A stretch of DNA of 64,000 nucleotides, from assembly GCA_937872895.1 (NCBI GenBank), contig CALMUP010000027.1, positions 124,001-188,000 on the forward strand, read 5' to 3'. The DNA comes from an uncultured Verrucomicrobiota bacterium (GTDB lineage: Bacteria > Verrucomicrobiota > Kiritimatiellia > CAIVKH01). Below are positions 62,561 to 64,000 of the stretch, piece by piece. The translations under genes and the position numbers were made by a program. The notes beneath the pieces are model-generated. The model had not been told where the DNA came from, made no database searches, and was given only the letters and a program-made list of their open reading frames with translations. Within the stretch, counting starts at the first letter, position 1; each line of letters begins with the position of its first letter.

Positions 62561-63550
62561 TCACGTTCCTTCCGCCACCCGCGCGGCGATCAACGCCGCC
62601 GCCCCCATGACCCCGGCATCATCCCCCAGCGTGGCCACCTCGACGCTGATCGACTTGGCGAACGAATCCATGACGTTCTTCTGGACCGCTTCCCGGACCT
62701 CCTCCAGGAAGATCCCGCGCAACGCCTCGACCAGGCCGCCACCCAGCACGACGATGTCCGGCGCGAGCAGGTTCGAGACATTCGCCACCGTTTCGCCGAT
62801 CCGCTTCGCCGCGTTGCGGATGATCTTCTCGACCACCTTGTCGCCCGCCGCTACCGCGTCGGCCAGCAGGCTGCTGCGAATATCGGCCAGGTTGGTGCCC
62901 GCCTCCTCCATGATCAGGCTGGTCTCGCCCCGGTACGCCGCCATCGCCACCTCGGCGGAAATGGCCAGACGACTCGCCACCGTCTCCAGGCACCCGCGGC
63001 GGCCGCACCCGCACAACCGTCCGCGCGGATCCACCACCACATGACCGAACTCCATGCACGACGAGGTCTTGCCGCGGAAGATCTTCCCCTCGTACACCAA
63101 GCCGCCGCCGATGCCCGTGCCCGGAAACACCCCGAGCACGCACCGGCCCTTGCGCCCCGCCCCGAAACTGTATTCGCCGAACGTGCCCGCATCGACATCG
63201 TTGGCGATCGCCACCGGGCACTTGAAGTGGTCGGACAGGATCTGCTGGATCTTGATGTTCTTCCACCCGAGGTTGGCCGACTCGATGATGATGCCCTTGT
63301 CGAGATCGAGCGGACCCGGCAACCCCATCCCGATGCCGCTCAACACGGACGGCGCCAGCTTCGCCTCCTCCAGCGCCTCCTCGATGGTCCGGATGATCCG
63401 GTCAAGCCCCGCCGAAGCCCCCTCCGCCCCCTTCGTCTTGCGCCGCTTGCGCCCCAACGGCTTGAACTTGTCGTCAAACACCGTGGCCAACATCTTGGTG
63501 CCGCCGAGGTCGAACCCCACCCAGATTTTCTTTTTGCTGTCGTCGGCCAT
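62561..63550 (-). CDS. ROK-family glucokinase
   Basis: This 329-residue ROK sugar kinase has VGFDLGGTKMLATVFDD (phosphate 1), GIGMGLPGPLDLDKGI, VAIANDVDAGTFGEYSFGAGR (catalytic Asp) and VFPGTGIGGGLVYEGKIFRG. The ROK zinc motif is CGCGRRGCLETVAS, with MEFGHVVVDPRGRLC before it and DIVVLGGGLVEAL near the end. Glucose is the likeliest substrate; an ATP- or polyphosphate-dependent donor cannot be told from sequence. It lies seven bases upstream of ppx in one operon. The ATG at 63550 has AAGGA seven to eight bases upstream. Confidence 0.88.
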   Translation of the reverse strand: MADDSKKKIWVGFDLGGTKMLATVFDDKFKPLGRKRRKTKGAEGASAGLDRIIRTIEEALEEAKLAPSVLSGIGMGLPGPLDLDKGIIIESANLGWKNIKIQQILSDHFKCPVAIANDVDAGTFGEYSFGAGRKGRCVLGVFPGTGIGGGLVYEGKIFRGKTSSCMEFGHVVVDPRGRLCGCGRRGCLETVASRLAISAEVAMAAYRGETSLIMEEAGTNLADIRSSLLADAVAAGDKVVEKIIRNAAKRIGETVANVSNLLAPDIVVLGGGLVEALRGIFLEEVREAVQKNVMDSFAKSISVEVATLGDDAGVMGAAALIAARVAEGT

Positions 63551-63734
63551 GACCACGTCCTTTCAGGCTGGATTGCAGATCGCTGGCAGCATACCCAAGG
63601 CGCATCCCGGCGACAAGTGCAGGCCACCGACCACCCCGTTCCTAACCGTACGCTCATCGTCACCCCTTGTACGACGTCCCGACCCGCCTCGGAAACCGTT
63701 TGCCCCGTTCCCTGCGGTAGGCTACAAAACTCCC

Positions 63735-64000
63735 ATGCAGGGGTTGATTCAACGAGGCCTTTTTCCCACCATACGCCACCTCCCGTGGCTTGCCACGGCG
63801 CTGGCCCTCGCCCTCGTCCTGACCCCCGGATGCTCCACCACCGATCCGGTGACCGGCCGCCGGGTATCAAACCTGTATTCGATCGAAGACGACATCAAGA
63901 TGGGCGAAGGGGTGATGCAGGACATCACCGCCGTTATGAAGAAACAGGGCGTTCCTATCAATGCCGATCCGGTCCGCCTCGCCCAGCTCCGCGAGATGGT
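63735..64000 (+). CDS. M48-family metalloprotease lipoprotein (partial, runs off the window)
   Basis: Only the first 88 codons are present. A signal peptide with lipobox LTPGC (Cys33) is followed by STTDPVTGRRVSNLYSIEDDIKMGEGVMQDI, the N-terminal pattern of LoiP/YggG/BepA-like M48 peptidases. The HEXXH zinc motif would lie beyond 64000. The gene is divergent from rok, and the 184-base gap between them shows no strong promoter match. Confidence 0.72.
   Translation, partial: MQGLIQRGLFPTIRHLPWLATALALALVLTPGCSTTDPVTGRRVSNLYSIEDDIKMGEGVMQDITAVMKKQGVPINADPVRLAQLREM

Overview
The window is GC-rich, densely coded DNA from a Gram-negative bacterium. Evidence for the cell type includes an outer-membrane porin, lipoproteins, LPS-type glycosyltransferases and many Sec signal peptides. 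The gene set points to the PVC superphylum, most likely Verrucomicrobiota or Kiritimatiellota. It has a giant secreted lamin-tail/PA14/CotH protein, secreted enzymes carrying thrombospondin type 3 calcium repeats and a C-terminal sandwich module, an FHA/Ser-Thr kinase pair, a RAYT (REP-associated) transposase, and several families of short palindromic or heptameric repeats. This placement is inferred from gene content; no rRNA is present.

Layout. 80-2479: a RAYT transposase and an MFS transporter whose C-terminus has grown into a short repeat. 2703-9604 (minus strand): a complete urea ABC transporter operon urtABCDE that ends in an outer-membrane porin and a terminator, preceded by a near-consensus sigma-54 promoter. 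9829-23274: a Na/Pi symporter, a secreted endonuclease/phosphatase-fold protein, an AraC regulator, a 1956-residue secreted CotH protein, an NDH-2 and a CIA30-type protein. 23389-31425: tsaE-tsaB, the whole 2-oxoglutarate dehydrogenase complex (sucA-sucB-lpd), and an orphan PAS-PAS-HisKA protein without an ATPase domain. 31453-41179: a surface polysaccharide and signalling block with four glycosyltransferases, a secreted deiminase, a YHS protein, an FHA membrane protein, a Ser/Thr kinase and RluD. 41344-44508: a Phd/ParE-type toxin-antitoxin pair, lgt-ppnP, a large fold-back element, and a YmdB phosphoesterase. 44613-50967: a secreted GH13 enzyme with CBM25-like repeats, small secreted proteins, REP-like palindromes and a SpoU methyltransferase. 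51072-57501 (minus): leuA with a complete leader-peptide attenuator, a DUF3999-DUF2339 pair, and gcvH-lipB. 57714-64000: tRNA-Cys with repeats, then rok-ppx-ppk1-CHAD (polyphosphate metabolism) and the start of an M48 lipoprotein protease.

How parts connect. Urea would enter through the porin, be bound by UrtA and be pumped by UrtBCDE under nitrogen (sigma-54) control. SucB and GcvH are lipoylated proteins and LipB supplies their cofactor. Ppk1 makes polyphosphate, the Ppx/GppA protein may degrade it, and the CHAD protein binds it. The FHA protein and the Ser/Thr kinase could form a phospho-threonine signalling pair next to the surface glycosyltransferases.

The most unusual signals are non-coding. 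They are a fold-back element of about 230 nt at 43433-43663, a leucine attenuator whose leader-peptide mRNA looks leaderless (52677-52876), five arrays of five to six degenerate heptamers (three loci) that reach into gene ends, and several REP-like palindrome families.
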